Assembly (NCBI GenBank): GCA_900142905.1
Contig: FSRV01000003.1
Span: 682,001 to 746,000, forward strand
Origin: Burkholderia sp. GAS332
Lineage (GTDB): Bacteria; Pseudomonadota; Gammaproteobacteria; Burkholderiales; Burkholderiaceae
Reading direction: 5' to 3'
DNA: 64,000 nt
Shown: positions 1 through 8,435 of the stretch, one piece after another
Layout: each line of letters opens with the position of its first letter
How positions within the stretch are numbered: position 1 is the stretch's first letter
Notes under the pieces: model-generated
Told to the model about the DNA's origin: nothing
Seen by the model: the letters and a program-made list of their open reading frames with translations, nothing else
Databases searched by the model: none
Translations under genes and position numbers: made by a program

Positions 1-416
1 GTCAGATCAGGAGAGTTTCGTGCAGGTGATTCAGAAAGGTGTCGTCCGGCAGAAATTGCAGACAGTGTCGGGACAATTTTTGGGGACGGGGATTTTGCAG
101 ACAGCGTCTGCAAAATCTGCTCCGTCGGCCTGCTGAGATAAAACGCCCGCATCTGCGAAAGGTTGCGCCAGCCGAAGCCCCGCCCAAATCGCTGGGACAG
201 ATCGGCACCGAGCCGCTTGATTAGTGCTTCGCCGTAAGCGGCGCGGTCCTCACCGCCCTGCTCGAATTCCACAATGCGCCGGCCAATCTCCCAATAGGTT
301 GCCGTCATCAACGCGTTGAGACTGCGGGCCGTCGCCTCGCGCGTGGACTCCACTACGTCAGCAATTTCGCGTTGCAGGCCCGCATAAACGGCTGCCGCGA
401 TGTGGGACTTCGTCAT
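1..416 (-). CDS. DUF1016/YhcG-type nuclease, N-terminal part (cut by left edge)
   Basis: An ATG at 416 opens a frame that stays open for 138 codons to the window edge. Residues about 35-100 match the DUF1016 N-terminal helical domain pattern (ALMTATYWEIGRRIVEFEQ, later GWRNLSQMRAFYL). In this family, with E. coli YhcG as the named member, that domain precedes a C-terminal PDDEXK nuclease fold, which here would lie outside the window. The start codon overlaps the stop of the HU-like gene as ATGA, so the two are probably co-translated. The role is not established; such genes are often accessory and near restriction or defence genes. The family call is fairly secure; the nuclease activity is inferred because the catalytic half is not visible. 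Confidence 0.7.
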   Translation of the reverse strand, partial: MTKSHIAAAVYAGLQREIADVVESTREATARSLNALMTATYWEIGRRIVEFEQGGEDRAAYGEALIKRLGADLSQRFGRGFGWRNLSQMRAFYLSRPTEQILQTLSAKSPSPKIVPTLSAISAGRHLSESPARNSPDL

Positions 417-679
417 GACGCGTTCACCGCCTCCCTGAATATATTGCCGGCAGTGAACTTGGCCGTCTTCACCACTGGAATCTGGGTTGCTTTCCCGGTT
501 GCCGGGTTAAGCCTCACGCGTGGCGCACACTCGCCACCCGAGAAGGAACCGAAATCGATCAGTTGCACAGTTCCGCGCCCTGCCACCGCAGTGGTCACCG
601 CGTCGATCGCCTCACCGGTAGACATCTTGCTTTCACTTTTTGCGCCGACGACCGTATCAACCAGCTCATGCTTATTCAT
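413..679 (-). CDS. HU/IHF-family DNA-binding protein
   Basis: This 88-residue protein has the length and layout of HU: MNKHELVDTV at the N-terminus, a middle segment VQLIDFGSFSGGECAPRVRLNPATGK that varies the HU signature (GFGTF, then RxGRNPxTG), and a C-terminal helix ending in KFTAGNIFREAVN. HU proteins bend and coat DNA without strong sequence preference, as dimers in the nucleoid. The arm has RVRLNPATGK rather than the usual GRNP motif, so it is a divergent plasmid-type HU. ATG 679 was chosen over an in-frame ATG at 790 because AGGGA lies just upstream and HU proteins begin at this point. It sits between rep and the DUF1016 gene and may aid origin architecture, which is inference. Confidence 0.8.
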   Translation of the reverse strand: MNKHELVDTVVGAKSESKMSTGEAIDAVTTAVAGRGTVQLIDFGSFSGGECAPRVRLNPATGKATQIPVVKTAKFTAGNIFREAVNAS

Positions 680-874
680 CGTTTGTCCCTGTAGGGCGTT
701 CATGAGACCGTTCCCGAGGACCGCGGCCGCCGGTAACGCCACCCTATCGCACGGCGGCGCATCCGTGCAAACAGAACGGGGATCCCTCAACTCCAGATAC
801 TCCAGGGGCCGCCAGCGATTGAAAAAATAGCGACAGCGAATCGCTTGAAAACGAGGAGGTGTTCATGCTGACAT

Positions 875-2281
875 TTACGCCGTTGCGCGAGACGAATTCA
901 TGCGCCCGAATACGAATTGCCCTAGGTACCAAACCAGTTCCGTATTCGCAACGATGTCCTCCTCCTCTACAGTTGCGGCCTCGAGCTTCATACGACGCAG
1001 CATGAGCTTGCCCTCCCTCGACGCAACCCATGCGCGCACCAGTTCTTTGCGGGTTTTGGCGTCCGCCGCGTTGAAGTGTTCGCGGCCCTTACGCGATTCC
1101 TCGTTCATGCGTGCACGGACCTCTTCTTCGCGCGAAGCGATGCTGCGTGCGACCGAACTCTGGGTTTCAGTTTTTACAACCTCCGCTTCAGTCTCTTCGG
1201 TAAGTAGCTTCGCCTGAACCTCGACCATCTTCCGCTCAGCTTCAGACATCTTCCAGTTATCGCGCAGGGCTCGCATCAGGTAGCCGGCGGGACTCCTTTT
1301 AATCTGTCCACGATTGAGCTTGAATCGCGTGTATTCGACAGCCTGCTGGATGTGCGCATCGCTCCAGACTTCGCGGTGCTCGGAAATCTCGCTGAACTGC
1401 TTGGTAGACAAGTTAAATTCTTCTTTGAGAATTTTGTACAGGTGGCTGGCGTCAGCCAAGCTGGCGAGCGCAGCGTCGGCGGTATCCTTGCGCTTGAGCA
1501 GGAACCTTATGCGGTCGATTTTCCTCGACGTGCTGGACTCGGTCCTGGTCTCATAGGACAGCTCGATGTCCGACACCTCATTGATTTCACGCACAGCCGG
1601 TTCTAGCCAGTCGCGCTTGAAGTATTTGAAGATGGCGGCGTTCGCTCCCATTCTGCCGGGCCAGTTTCGCATGTCTTCAAGCGGTATCCATTCCGTTCGG
1701 CCATTGGGAACACTGGGAAGGACCTGGTCATAAATCGCGCGCGCTAGGCTGCGAGTAAAAGCCGTCGATATGCGCAGGCTCAACCAGTGAGATTTTTTTG
1801 GGTCACGGATTTGCGGGACCAAGCGAGGGTGCACGTCGAATCGAATGCGCCCCCTGTGGAAGCCGACCATACCCATCAACTGGACTGATACCCACAGGTC
1901 GTTTTCGTTGGGGTCCCGATCGAGCGGTGTATCGGTGACCTGGATTTTCGCGTTCTGAGCTTCGTCCGCAATAGTGCGCAAGTGCTTGAGATTGCGGCTG
2001 TCATAGCGCATCAACCACTTGAAGTAGTTCAACTCAACGTCGTACTGGTCTCGTGCTTCCTGCTCCTGGGCGACAATGAAATACGCGGCGTCAAGAAAGC
2101 GCCGCGCCGGCAGCCCCATGTTGACAACTTGGGTGAAGAAGTTGTTGCGCTGGTATCCGATTTCACGATTCGCTTCGGTGATGGGCAAACCCAAGTCGAA
2201 CATGTCCTCGAACAGCGCGAGCGCCATCTGTCGCGGTGTCACTTTCGACTTGCCTTCTTCTGGACTGTCCTCGGCCGCCAT
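875..2281 (-). CDS. Replication initiator protein (Rep_3-like)
   Basis: This 468-residue protein is read away from the iteron region. Residues about 15-160 and 165-270 look like the paired winged-helix domains of iteron-binding initiators; the stretch RIRFDVHPRLVPQIRD resembles the motif leading into the first winged helix of Rep_3 proteins, followed by SLRISTAFTRSLARAIYD and a second unit around DRIRFLLKRK. The C-terminal third is rich in charged residues (TEETEAEVVKTETQ) and probably forms coiled coil. Rep would bind the ACCTCACC iterons just upstream and recruit the host helicase. It is longer than small plasmid RepA/RepB proteins, which fits Burkholderiales megaplasmids. The family call rests on motif pattern and context (iterons, parAB), not on a search. 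Confidence 0.8.
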   Translation of the reverse strand: MAAEDSPEEGKSKVTPRQMALALFEDMFDLGLPITEANREIGYQRNNFFTQVVNMGLPARRFLDAAYFIVAQEQEARDQYDVELNYFKWLMRYDSRNLKHLRTIADEAQNAKIQVTDTPLDRDPNENDLWVSVQLMGMVGFHRGRIRFDVHPRLVPQIRDPKKSHWLSLRISTAFTRSLARAIYDQVLPSVPNGRTEWIPLEDMRNWPGRMGANAAIFKYFKRDWLEPAVREINEVSDIELSYETRTESSTSRKIDRIRFLLKRKDTADAALASLADASHLYKILKEEFNLSTKQFSEISEHREVWSDAHIQQAVEYTRFKLNRGQIKRSPAGYLMRALRDNWKMSEAERKMVEVQAKLLTEETEAEVVKTETQSSVARSIASREEEVRARMNEESRKGREHFNAADAKTRKELVRAWVASREGKLMLRRMKLEAATVEEEDIVANTELVWYLGQFVFGRMNSSRATA

Positions 2282-2555
2282 ATTCTCATCTGCTCTTCAT
2301 TTTCGCTTTCGGGAATGTAGCATTCGTGGGTGAGCTGTCAACACATACAACCTCACCATGAGCCGGCCGCACTGGCCGTCTGTCGCCTGCGCTCATCTGC
2401 CATGCACAATGAACCTCACCGCAGCACAATCAACCTCACCACGACAAACACGTATCTCCCCTCAAACCCTTATCCCGTGTGATTAGAAGTAGTTTTTGCG
2501 CCGCTATGCACAGCCAACCTCACCGTGGCATGAGCCAGCGATTCCTGCACATCTG

Positions 2556-2651
2556 ACCTCACCTTCGTGTGGAACTGGTCTCACCTTGTCCACACAACGA
2601 AACTCACCTTCGTACACAACTGACCTCACCTTTGACACATCTGACCTCACC
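2556..2651 (+). repeat. Five helically phased iterons
   Basis: This is the densest part of the array: five direct cores at 22, 23, 22 and 21 bp intervals, three matching ACCTCACC and two degenerate (GTCTCACC, AACTCACC). Four of the five are followed by TT(C/T/G)G. Regular two-turn spacing is typical of cooperative initiator binding, and a plausible DnaA box lies between the second and third copies. Confidence 0.75.
2586..2594 (+). promoter_or_regulatory. DnaA-box-like site
   Basis: TTGTCCACA differs by one base from the consensus TTATCCACA. Its position inside the phased iterons supports a role in initiation, but a one-mismatch 9-mer is weak evidence alone. Confidence 0.4.
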
Positions 2652-2700
2652 TTTTGGAGGTTAAGACTCTGAAAATAAACGAAGTTGGGTTCCCCTGTTT

Positions 2701-2735
2701 GTTTGTTGGATTGTTTGATTTATAAAAAAACAAAC
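2701..2735. other. AT-rich stretch, possible DNA unwinding element
   Basis: A run of T, A and few G/C bases including GATTTATAAAAAAACAAA stands out in an otherwise GC-rich replicon and sits about 50 bp from the phased iterons. Partly inverted arms (GTTGGATTGTTTG and CAAACCAAC) could also form a hairpin. Its function as the melting site is inferred from position only. Confidence 0.4.
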
Positions 2736-3309
2736 CAACCCGTCGCTAAGAAGCAACCTGCGGAGCGTCCATGATGGTGAGGCTGATTGTGCCGAATAGC
2801 AGTTTGGGTCCAGCCCCTGGATTTGTTTCACAGAAACACGTTTTGGATCGGGAAAGCAACCGATCGAAGGTGAGGTTCATTGTGCAGGCGTCTGCACAGA
2901 CACCTGTATAGAAACCCGCGCGCGTACGATCCGGTGAAAATCGTAAAGGAAGGTGAGGTCAATTGTGCTGGGTGAGACAACTTTCAGCGAGCCGATGTGT
3001 TCGTAGCACAATGAACCTCACCATGTGCTGCACTTTTGTGCAAAGTGCGATTTGCGTGCGGATACAGCCTTCAGAATGAGCACAAGCGACCTCACCTTGA
3101 ACGACCATCTGGTGACCGGTGCGCTAACTACAGCGCCTTGTCGGTGACAATACTGCCGAATGGTAGCGGTCGAAAGAGCGGGAGGTTCCTCTTTTACGCG
3201 TGTCGGCCGCATTCCAGTCAACCGCAAACGGGCAATGACGAGTGGTTTTTGAGAAAGTCTTCATAAAAAACAGTCGTTTATAGAGCAATTTTCATGTGTT
3301 TCCTGTATT

Positions 3310-3343
3310 CTGAGGTTCATCGAAATTTACGGATAAACCTCAG
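3310..3343. promoter_or_regulatory. Inverted repeat abutting parA start, probable operator
   Basis: CTGAGGTT (3310-3317) and AACCTCAG (3336-3343) form a perfect 8-bp inverted repeat with an 18-bp spacer, ending one base before the parA ATG. The half-site AACCTCA is shared with the iterons (ACCTCACC), so Rep or ParA itself could bind here and repress parAB. Type Ia ParA proteins are known autorepressors with an N-terminal DNA-binding domain, which fits this ParA. Confidence 0.6.
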
Positions 3344-3344
3344 A

Positions 3345-4556
3345 ATGGTGAAAACGAGCCAACTTCCTGCTGTGGACCGAACGGTTCCTCTTGAGCAGAT
3401 TAGCCAGTTCGCTGAAAAGGTTTCAATTTTCACGGATGAACTGCGTAACACCATTCTCGCACCCCGACCGCGAAAAGCTGCTCCTGTTTTCAAAACAGGG
3501 GAAATTGCTGAGATGTGCAACATCTCTCATTCTCAGGTCCAATACCTCGCAACGAAGAGCGACGGAGAGTTGCCGCCAGGGACCGCTGCCGGTACCGGCC
3601 GGACCCGCACATTCACTCTGGAGGAAGCACGCCTCTGGGTCCAGAAAGTCTCCGACATTTATCAGACTCCACTGGTTACGGGAACGCGTGAGCCAGAAGG
3701 GAAAATTGTTATTACGGCGCAGTTGAAGGGCGGCTCGGCAAAGACAACCACAACTATGTGTCTCGCGCAAGGACTGACGTTGCGCGGGCGCAAGGTGCTT
3801 GTCATAGACCTCGACCCCCAAGCCTCGCTTTCTGAACTGTGCGGCTTGTACGCGGAAAAGGATGTGACGCCGGATGACACCGTGTTGCCGTATATCTACG
3901 ACCAAGACGTCGAGGGTGGCCTGGAAGCAAGGGTTCAGTCGACTTACTGGGATGGGCTTGATGTAATTCCGGCTCACACCGAATTGATTGGCGCAGAGTT
4001 CCATCTGCCGGCGATGCAGAAGATGAGGCCAGGATTCCGGTTCTGGACAGTGCTTCGCCAAGGTCTCGAGCCATTACGCAAGCGCTACGACTACATCCTC
4101 ATGGACACGTCGCCTTCCCTGTCGTACCTCAACCTGAATGCACTGTTGGCGGCGGATGCCATGGTCATGCCGATGGTTCCCGAAAATCTGGACTTCATCA
4201 GCTCGCTATCGTTTTGGCGACTGTTTTCAGATGTATCCAAGAGTTTCATCAAGTATGAGCAAGACAAGAAATACGATTTTATCTCACTGATGCTTTCGAG
4301 GGTCGATTACGGGCGCACCTCCTCCGCACCTATCGTGCGCGCATGGGCACAGAGCGCATATGAGAGCTGGCTGCATTCGATTGAAGTGCCGGCCAGTTCC
4401 GTGATGAGCACAGGAGCGTTGGCATTTTCAACGGTATTCGACGTAAGCAGTACCCATGCCGCGGCGAAGTCGTTGCAGCGTGTACGACAGCCCCTTGTCG
4501 ATTACTGCCGATGGGTGGACGAAATCTATTCAGAAAAATGGAGGAGCGCGCAATGA
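3345..4556 (+). CDS. parA: Partition ATPase ParA (type Ia, with N-terminal HTH)
   Basis: This 403-residue protein has an N-terminal helix-turn-helix region (residues about 45-100, FKTGEIAEMCNISHSQVQYL) followed by a deviant Walker A motif, KGGSAKTTTT, near residue 128, a Walker A' region VIDLDPQAS, and MDTSPSLSYLNLNAL. These are the hallmarks of type Ia plasmid ParA, which binds ATP and the nucleoid to position plasmids and represses its own promoter. ATG 3345 was preferred to an in-frame ATG at 3294 because an operator-like inverted repeat ends at 3343; no strong ribosome site precedes either. The stop overlaps the parB start as ATGA. Confidence 0.92.
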   Translation: MVKTSQLPAVDRTVPLEQISQFAEKVSIFTDELRNTILAPRPRKAAPVFKTGEIAEMCNISHSQVQYLATKSDGELPPGTAAGTGRTRTFTLEEARLWVQKVSDIYQTPLVTGTREPEGKIVITAQLKGGSAKTTTTMCLAQGLTLRGRKVLVIDLDPQASLSELCGLYAEKDVTPDDTVLPYIYDQDVEGGLEARVQSTYWDGLDVIPAHTELIGAEFHLPAMQKMRPGFRFWTVLRQGLEPLRKRYDYILMDTSPSLSYLNLNALLAADAMVMPMVPENLDFISSLSFWRLFSDVSKSFIKYEQDKKYDFISLMLSRVDYGRTSSAPIVRAWAQSAYESWLHSIEVPASSVMSTGALAFSTVFDVSSTHAAAKSLQRVRQPLVDYCRWVDEIYSEKWRSAQ

Positions 4557-5530
4557 GCAATATGCGAGATCAGTTGCTGGCCAAGACGTCCGGCATCCGG
4601 ACGACCTCATCTATTAAGGAAGATGAGGTCAAGCGTAGTAACCGAACGCAGACGGCGCCTGGCCTCGCGGGTGCGCTTGCGGTAGCGCAACTACGGGTCC
4701 AGGAGCTGGAATCCACTGGCGCCGCGTCGCAATTATCGGTGTCCGACATCGTGCCGAACCCTTGGCAGCCGCGGCGGGTATTCAACGAGGCAAAGCTGTC
4801 GGAACTGGCCGAGTCAATTCGAGAAGTCGGGCTTATGCAGCCCATCGTGGTCCGTCGCGCCGAGGATATCTATCAGATTGTGGCAGGCGAACGTCGGTGG
4901 CGCGCACATAAGATGGTGGGACTCGATGCCATCAAGGCTGTCGTTGTGGAGTGCTCCGACGAAGACATGGCTGTGCTAGCCCTCGTGGAAAATGTTAGTC
5001 GTGACGACTTGTCGGACTATGAGGTCGCCATGTCCATGAGGCAGACCGAGAAGGAGTTCCCTGACCGTAAGCGGATGGCTGAGGCACTGGGTATGTCTCG
5101 AAGTGGGCTCTACCAGTTTCTCTCGTTTGAAAATTTGCCGGACTTCATCAGAAAGGACCTCGATATCCAGCCGCGGCTGCTTGGCGGGACGGCTGCCCAA
5201 GCCATTGTTGCGGCCATCAAGAAACATGGCGAAGACGGTGCGAACGCAGCAATGGAACTCTGGCCGCTTGTCGTGAAGGGCGACATGGATCAGGGGAAGG
5301 TGGCTGCGGCGATTAAGGCGTTGGCAACTCGTCGAACGACGACGACTAATTCTGCAAGCGAGAGAAGCATCGACAAGTTTTTCTCTGGCAAGGAACACGC
5401 CGGGTCCATTACCAAGGACATTGGGGGTATCACGGTAAAGATTAAGGCCGGCGTGCTCACCGACGCGCAGGAGACGCAGATTCGGGAGCTTATCAGCCAG
5501 ATGTTCCACGCTCAGCCGAAAGCGAACTGA
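4553..5530 (+). CDS. parB: Partition protein ParB
   Basis: This is a 325-residue centromere-binding partner of ParA. The ParB/Sulfiredoxin-like domain is visible from about residue 60 (ISVSD-like entry SVSDIVPNPWQPRRVF, then LAESIREVGLMQPI and the box GERRWRAHKMVG), followed by the helix-turn-helix region around MAEALGMSRSGLYQFLSF. The C-terminal 80 residues would give the dimer contact. The start at 4553 has GGAGGAG just upstream and overlaps the parA stop. It is followed within 20 bases by a terminator and then by the six palindromes that are its likely binding sites. ParB-box proteins use CTP, but this has not been shown for this protein. Confidence 0.92.
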   Translation: MSNMRDQLLAKTSGIRTTSSIKEDEVKRSNRTQTAPGLAGALAVAQLRVQELESTGAASQLSVSDIVPNPWQPRRVFNEAKLSELAESIREVGLMQPIVVRRAEDIYQIVAGERRWRAHKMVGLDAIKAVVVECSDEDMAVLALVENVSRDDLSDYEVAMSMRQTEKEFPDRKRMAEALGMSRSGLYQFLSFENLPDFIRKDLDIQPRLLGGTAAQAIVAAIKKHGEDGANAAMELWPLVVKGDMDQGKVAAAIKALATRRTTTTNSASERSIDKFFSGKEHAGSITKDIGGITVKIKAGVLTDAQETQIRELISQMFHAQPKAN

Positions 5531-5548
5531 GGAAGGCTCACTCTTAAC

Positions 5549-5576
5549 CAAGCCCGCCTTGCGCGGGTTTTTTTTC
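5549..5576 (+). terminator. Rho-independent terminator after parB
   Basis: CCCGC-CTTGC-GCGGG followed by eight T residues begins about 20 bases after the parB stop, which closes the parAB operon before the centromere repeats. Confidence 0.85.
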
Positions 5577-5593
5577 GTCCAGCCGTCCCTAAT

Positions 5594-6073
5594 GTGTCTA
5601 GAGTCTAGACACACCGCCGCTTGCGTCGCTATCTGGCCCAGAGCATACGTGTCTAGACTCTAGACAAGGGGTTAGGCAGCGCTTGGCGGCCACCGTGCGG
5701 CCACGAGAGGACCAATGAAGGGCTGCGACCCCCTTGGCGTGTCTAGAGTCTAGACACGCAAGAAGATAGTTGTTGGTTCCGGGTAGCGCGGGCACGATCC
5801 AAGCAGTTCACGCTACGGTAAGCATCGATGGTTGCGGACGAGGGCTTGAGCGTGTCTAGACTCTAGACACGAGGTTAGGCAGCAGTTGGCGGCAACCATG
5901 GGGCCATGCGAGGACCGATGAAAGGCCGTAGGCCCCTCGGCGTGTCTAGAGTCTAGACACGCCAGAGGATAGCTGTTGGTTCCGGGTAGCGCGGTCTGGA
6001 CCTTGGCAGTTCACGGCACCGGTAAGGCTCGATGGTTGCGGACGAGCCTTGAGCATGTCTAGGCTCTAGACAC
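5594..6073. repeat. Array of six palindromic centromere-like (parS-type) sites
   Basis: Six copies of the 19-bp palindrome GTGTCTAGAGTCTAGACAC or its complement form start at 5594, 5649, 5739, 5852, 5942 and 6055. The second ends in CAA instead of CAC, and the sixth reads ATGTCTAGGCTCTAGACAC. The central trinucleotide is GAG at sites 1, 3 and 5 and CTC at sites 2 and 4 (sixth also CTC-like), so neighbouring sites alternate in polarity. Distances are 55, 90, 113, 90 and 113 bp. Location directly after parB and repeated palindromy make this the probable ParB-loading centromere. The sequence is not the chromosomal GTTTCACGTGAAAC-type site. No gene is seen in this stretch. Confidence 0.8.
5668..6073 (+). 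repeat. Two tandem 203-bp repeats carrying the palindromes
   Basis: Bases 5668-5870 and 5871-6073 are diverged copies of one 203-bp unit: each begins near GTTAGGCAGC, has a GAG-centred palindrome at offset 71, then TGTTGGTTCCGGGTAGCGCGG and GATGGTTGCGGACGAG, and ends with a CTC-centred palindrome. The palindromes are far better conserved than the spacers, which indicates selection on the binding sites after duplication. Confidence 0.8.
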
Positions 6074-7045
6074 GCCTTCAATGGAAGCAGCTACACAGGA
6101 GCGAGGCCATTGTTGAGAAGCTGCGCACGAGAGTCAGTAAATCAGCGCCCTCGCAGCAGCCTGCTCAAGTTGAATGCGAAAAGCGTGCGGCCCAAGGAAC
6201 ACTTCGGCTCACCCCCAAACTTGCGACAAGCATTCATCGTGACTGCGAGTAAGCGTTCCTGTTTGCCGTACCTTCGTCTTGAAAGTTGCTGATTGTTGAG
6301 CAAAACCCACTCGCGCAACTGGCCGCGGATTCGAGAAGATGCCGGACGAGCATCCACCGCGACATTCACGTCCGGTGCCCTGGTGCGTTTGAAGGACGCA
6401 GCGCCGCCCCCGCGGCAACCCCTAATATCGCGACGAACCAGACTGCTGTGGTCAGCAATGTTCGTCTGTGCGCGACCATCTCCTTGATGTTGTTGCAGGT
6501 CATGGTATTTCCTCTTGCAATTGTATCCATGCCTTTGTGGAGCAAGCAGGCGTGATTGCCATGACCGTATGCTGATGCGTTTCTATTACTGCGTGCTCAA
6601 GTAGCGTCGCACTAGAACTTCCCTCCTTCCGCTCGCCGTCGATACTACCCGGCAGCACCTTAGACTGGTCCACACGCCGATCAACTCTCTCTCTCTCTCT
6701 CGAAGCACCGAGACGATTTCAGTCATCAGAGCCGGCCCGGGCGGGCGGATATCCAATAGGCCGGCTGCCCGCCGCGAATGGCCTCCGCGATTTGTAATGA
6801 ACTGGCCAGTTGCGCGGGTACCAATTTCTCTAGTATTTGCGGTGAGCGCCGGATCGTGATCGGCGAGGGACGCCGCGCCAATGACAGCTCATCACGTGCG
6901 TGAAGCTCTGCCGCACGTTGCGGCGGAGGATGTGCAAGCGGCCATCGTGAAGGTCCAGCGCATCGACAATCCTCGCTGCGCCGATCATAGCGACGAGGAG
7001 ATCCTAATTGCGCGGTGGTTTCTGGTAGTGGTGGGATGCTGACTG
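6074..7045. other. Intergenic stretch with one possible small gene and a CT microsatellite
   Basis: Apart from a 45-codon minus-strand frame (6366-6503) and a (CT)8 run at 6685-6700, no convincing gene was found. Short frames on both strands lack family features and start signals. It may be decayed plasmid backbone between the partition locus and the integrase. Confidence 0.4.
6366..6503 (-). CDS. Possible small membrane protein
   Basis: ATG 6503 is preceded by AGAGGA at good spacing and opens 45 codons: a basic N-terminus (MVAHRR), then a hydrophobic segment TLLTTAVWFVAILGVAAGAA long enough to cross the membrane, and a short polar tail. The stop overlaps a second short frame (start 6369) that has no recognisable features. 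It could be a real small protein or the head of a broken longer gene. No family is recognised. Confidence 0.3.
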   Translation of the reverse strand: MTCNNIKEMVAHRRTLLTTAVWFVAILGVAAGAALRPSNAPGHRT

Positions 7046-8272
7046 TTACCGTGTCACGCGTGAACGGGCCAACTGCGTCGCCAGTGCGCGTTTCAGCGGT
7101 TCGTCGTCCACGTACTGACGGAAGGTCCGCAGATCGCTGTGGCCCATGTTCTCGAGTGCCGCAGAGGCGTCCAGGCCGTCGCGGACCGCCTGCGCGAGCC
7201 CTTTGGCGTAGGTGTGGCGCAACCAGTGCGTGGACGCGCGTTCAAACCGGTCGGCATCGACGCGCCGGCCGTGGGCGCGGGCGTAGGCGAGGGCCTCGCT
7301 GCACAGTCCGGTGACCAGTTTCCAGATCGCGGTGCGGCTGCGGATGCCCTTGAGTTCACCCCAGCGGGAGCGCCGCACCGACAGTAGCAGCGGCAGGTCC
7401 TCGTCTGGTGACAGCACCGGTGGCAGGCCAAACGCGATCCGGTAGGCCTGCAGCGACAGCGCAATCTCGTCGCACGGCACCCAGCGTGCTCTGCCGCCCT
7501 TGCCGCGCTCGACGCGCAGCAGCCACTGGAGGGGGGCGTCCGGAAACTCGCGGCGCAGCGTCTGCGGCACCGGTTCGATGCGAACATGGCCCATACGGCA
7601 CTGCACCACCTCACTGGTGCGCAGGCCGGTCCGTTCCAGCAGGTCCACCGTGAACAGGTCGCGCGCATTCGCCAAGCGTGCCTCGCGGCCGGACTGCGCG
7701 CCCGGGCGGGCGGCAATCGTCTCGCGCAGCAACGCCGTGTCGTCCGGTGACAGGAAACGCGACTGCTTTTCCGGCTCGCGCCGGCCGACCGTTGGCAGGC
7801 CCGTGGCCGGATTCAGCTGCAGGTAGCCCACGTCGCGCAGCCAGTCGAACAACGAGGTGACGATTTTCTGGGTCTGGCCTGAGGAGCGGTCGGTGAGCGG
7901 CCCGAGGAACGGCCCGAGGAACGGCCGCCAGTCCGGCGAGCCGCGACGTACGCCGTGCTTGCGCACCGCCCACGGCGCGGGCGCCTGCAGGAACCCGATG
8001 TAGGCGGAAAACTCGTCTAGCCCCCAGTTCGAGATCGGCACGCCGGTCTGCCGCGCATACCAGAACAGACGTTCAGCCTCGGTGCGGTACTGCGCGAGCG
8101 TGGTCGCGGCGAGCCGCCCGCGACCGGTCGCCTTGGCCGCGAGCCAGCGGCCGACCACGTCCTCGTCGGACAGGTCCGGGGGGAGGATCGGACTCTCACG
8201 CCGGTTGACGACTGCACGGGTCGCGGCGGACGCGACGGCAGTGTCCGGTGCTAAACGGTCGACTGCGCTCAT
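7046..8272 (-). CDS. Tyrosine-type site-specific recombinase (integrase)
   Basis: This is a 408-residue phage/plasmid integrase. An N-terminal SAM-like core-binding domain (residues about 35-150) precedes the catalytic domain, where the full set is visible: Arg218 in TGLRTSEVV, Lys258 in RGKGGRARW, His349-x-x-Arg352 in HWLRHTYAKG, His378 in MGHSD and nucleophile Tyr387 in TFRQYVD. It therefore looks catalytically complete. ATG 8272 has GGAG at good spacing and was preferred to a TTG at 8314. A 12-bp tandem duplication near 7895-7920 gives FLGPFLGP. Sequences of this type occur as stand-alone integrases on plasmids; the attachment site is not identified, though a palindrome lies upstream at 8346-8361. 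Confidence 0.9.
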   Translation of the reverse strand: MSAVDRLAPDTAVASAATRAVVNRRESPILPPDLSDEDVVGRWLAAKATGRGRLAATTLAQYRTEAERLFWYARQTGVPISNWGLDEFSAYIGFLQAPAPWAVRKHGVRRGSPDWRPFLGPFLGPLTDRSSGQTQKIVTSLFDWLRDVGYLQLNPATGLPTVGRREPEKQSRFLSPDDTALLRETIAARPGAQSGREARLANARDLFTVDLLERTGLRTSEVVQCRMGHVRIEPVPQTLRREFPDAPLQWLLRVERGKGGRARWVPCDEIALSLQAYRIAFGLPPVLSPDEDLPLLLSVRRSRWGELKGIRSRTAIWKLVTGLCSEALAYARAHGRRVDADRFERASTHWLRHTYAKGLAQAVRDGLDASAALENMGHSDLRTFRQYVDDEPLKRALATQLARSRVTR

Positions 8273-8345
8273 CGTGCGGCTCCGACCGCGTGTGGCGCGT
8301 AGCGAACGACGCAACTAACGGTCTGATCGCACTACATCGGCGGCA

Positions 8346-8361
8346 GCCCGCATGTGCGGGC
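8346..8361. promoter_or_regulatory. Palindrome upstream of integrase
   Basis: GCCCGCA and TGCGGGC flank a two-base centre about 75 bp upstream of the integrase start. It could be an operator or recombinase arm site. It has no T-run, so it is not a standard terminator. Confidence 0.3.
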
Positions 8362-8435
8362 CAGTCGCGGCGTGCAGACCTGGTCGCTGGCCACGCCAGC
8401 TAAGGTCCGCAGGGTTGGAAACCTCGGCTGCCCGG

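Larger units (their letters stand above)
2350..3096. repeat. Iteron array: candidate replication origin
   Basis: Fifteen copies of an ACCTCACC core lie between rep and parA. Nine are exact and direct (starting 2350, 2413, 2433, 2517, 2556, 2623, 2644, 3015, 3089), two exact and inverted (2869, 2952), and four differ by one or two bases (2578, 2601, 2776, 2971). Those at 2556, 2578, 2601, 2623 and 2644 are spaced 21-23 bp, two helical turns, as expected for iterons bound side by side on one face of the DNA. Many copies are preceded by GCACAA or a variant. A DnaA-box-like TTGTCCACA lies at 2586-2594 and an AT-rich stretch at 2701-2735. No gene is seen here. This is the likely binding region of the flanking Rep protein. 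Confidence 0.8.

Noticed and set aside
5594..6073. CRISPR array
   Set aside because: The repeats are short perfect palindromes at uneven 55-113 bp spacing next to parB, the spacers are themselves repeated, and there are no cas genes.
6685..6701. (CT)8 microsatellite as a phase-variable switch
   Set aside because: It lies in no gene or recognisable promoter.
7890..7925. 12-bp tandem duplication in the integrase as an attachment site
   Set aside because: It is inside the coding frame, keeps the frame (FLGPFLGP), and has no counterpart elsewhere in the window.
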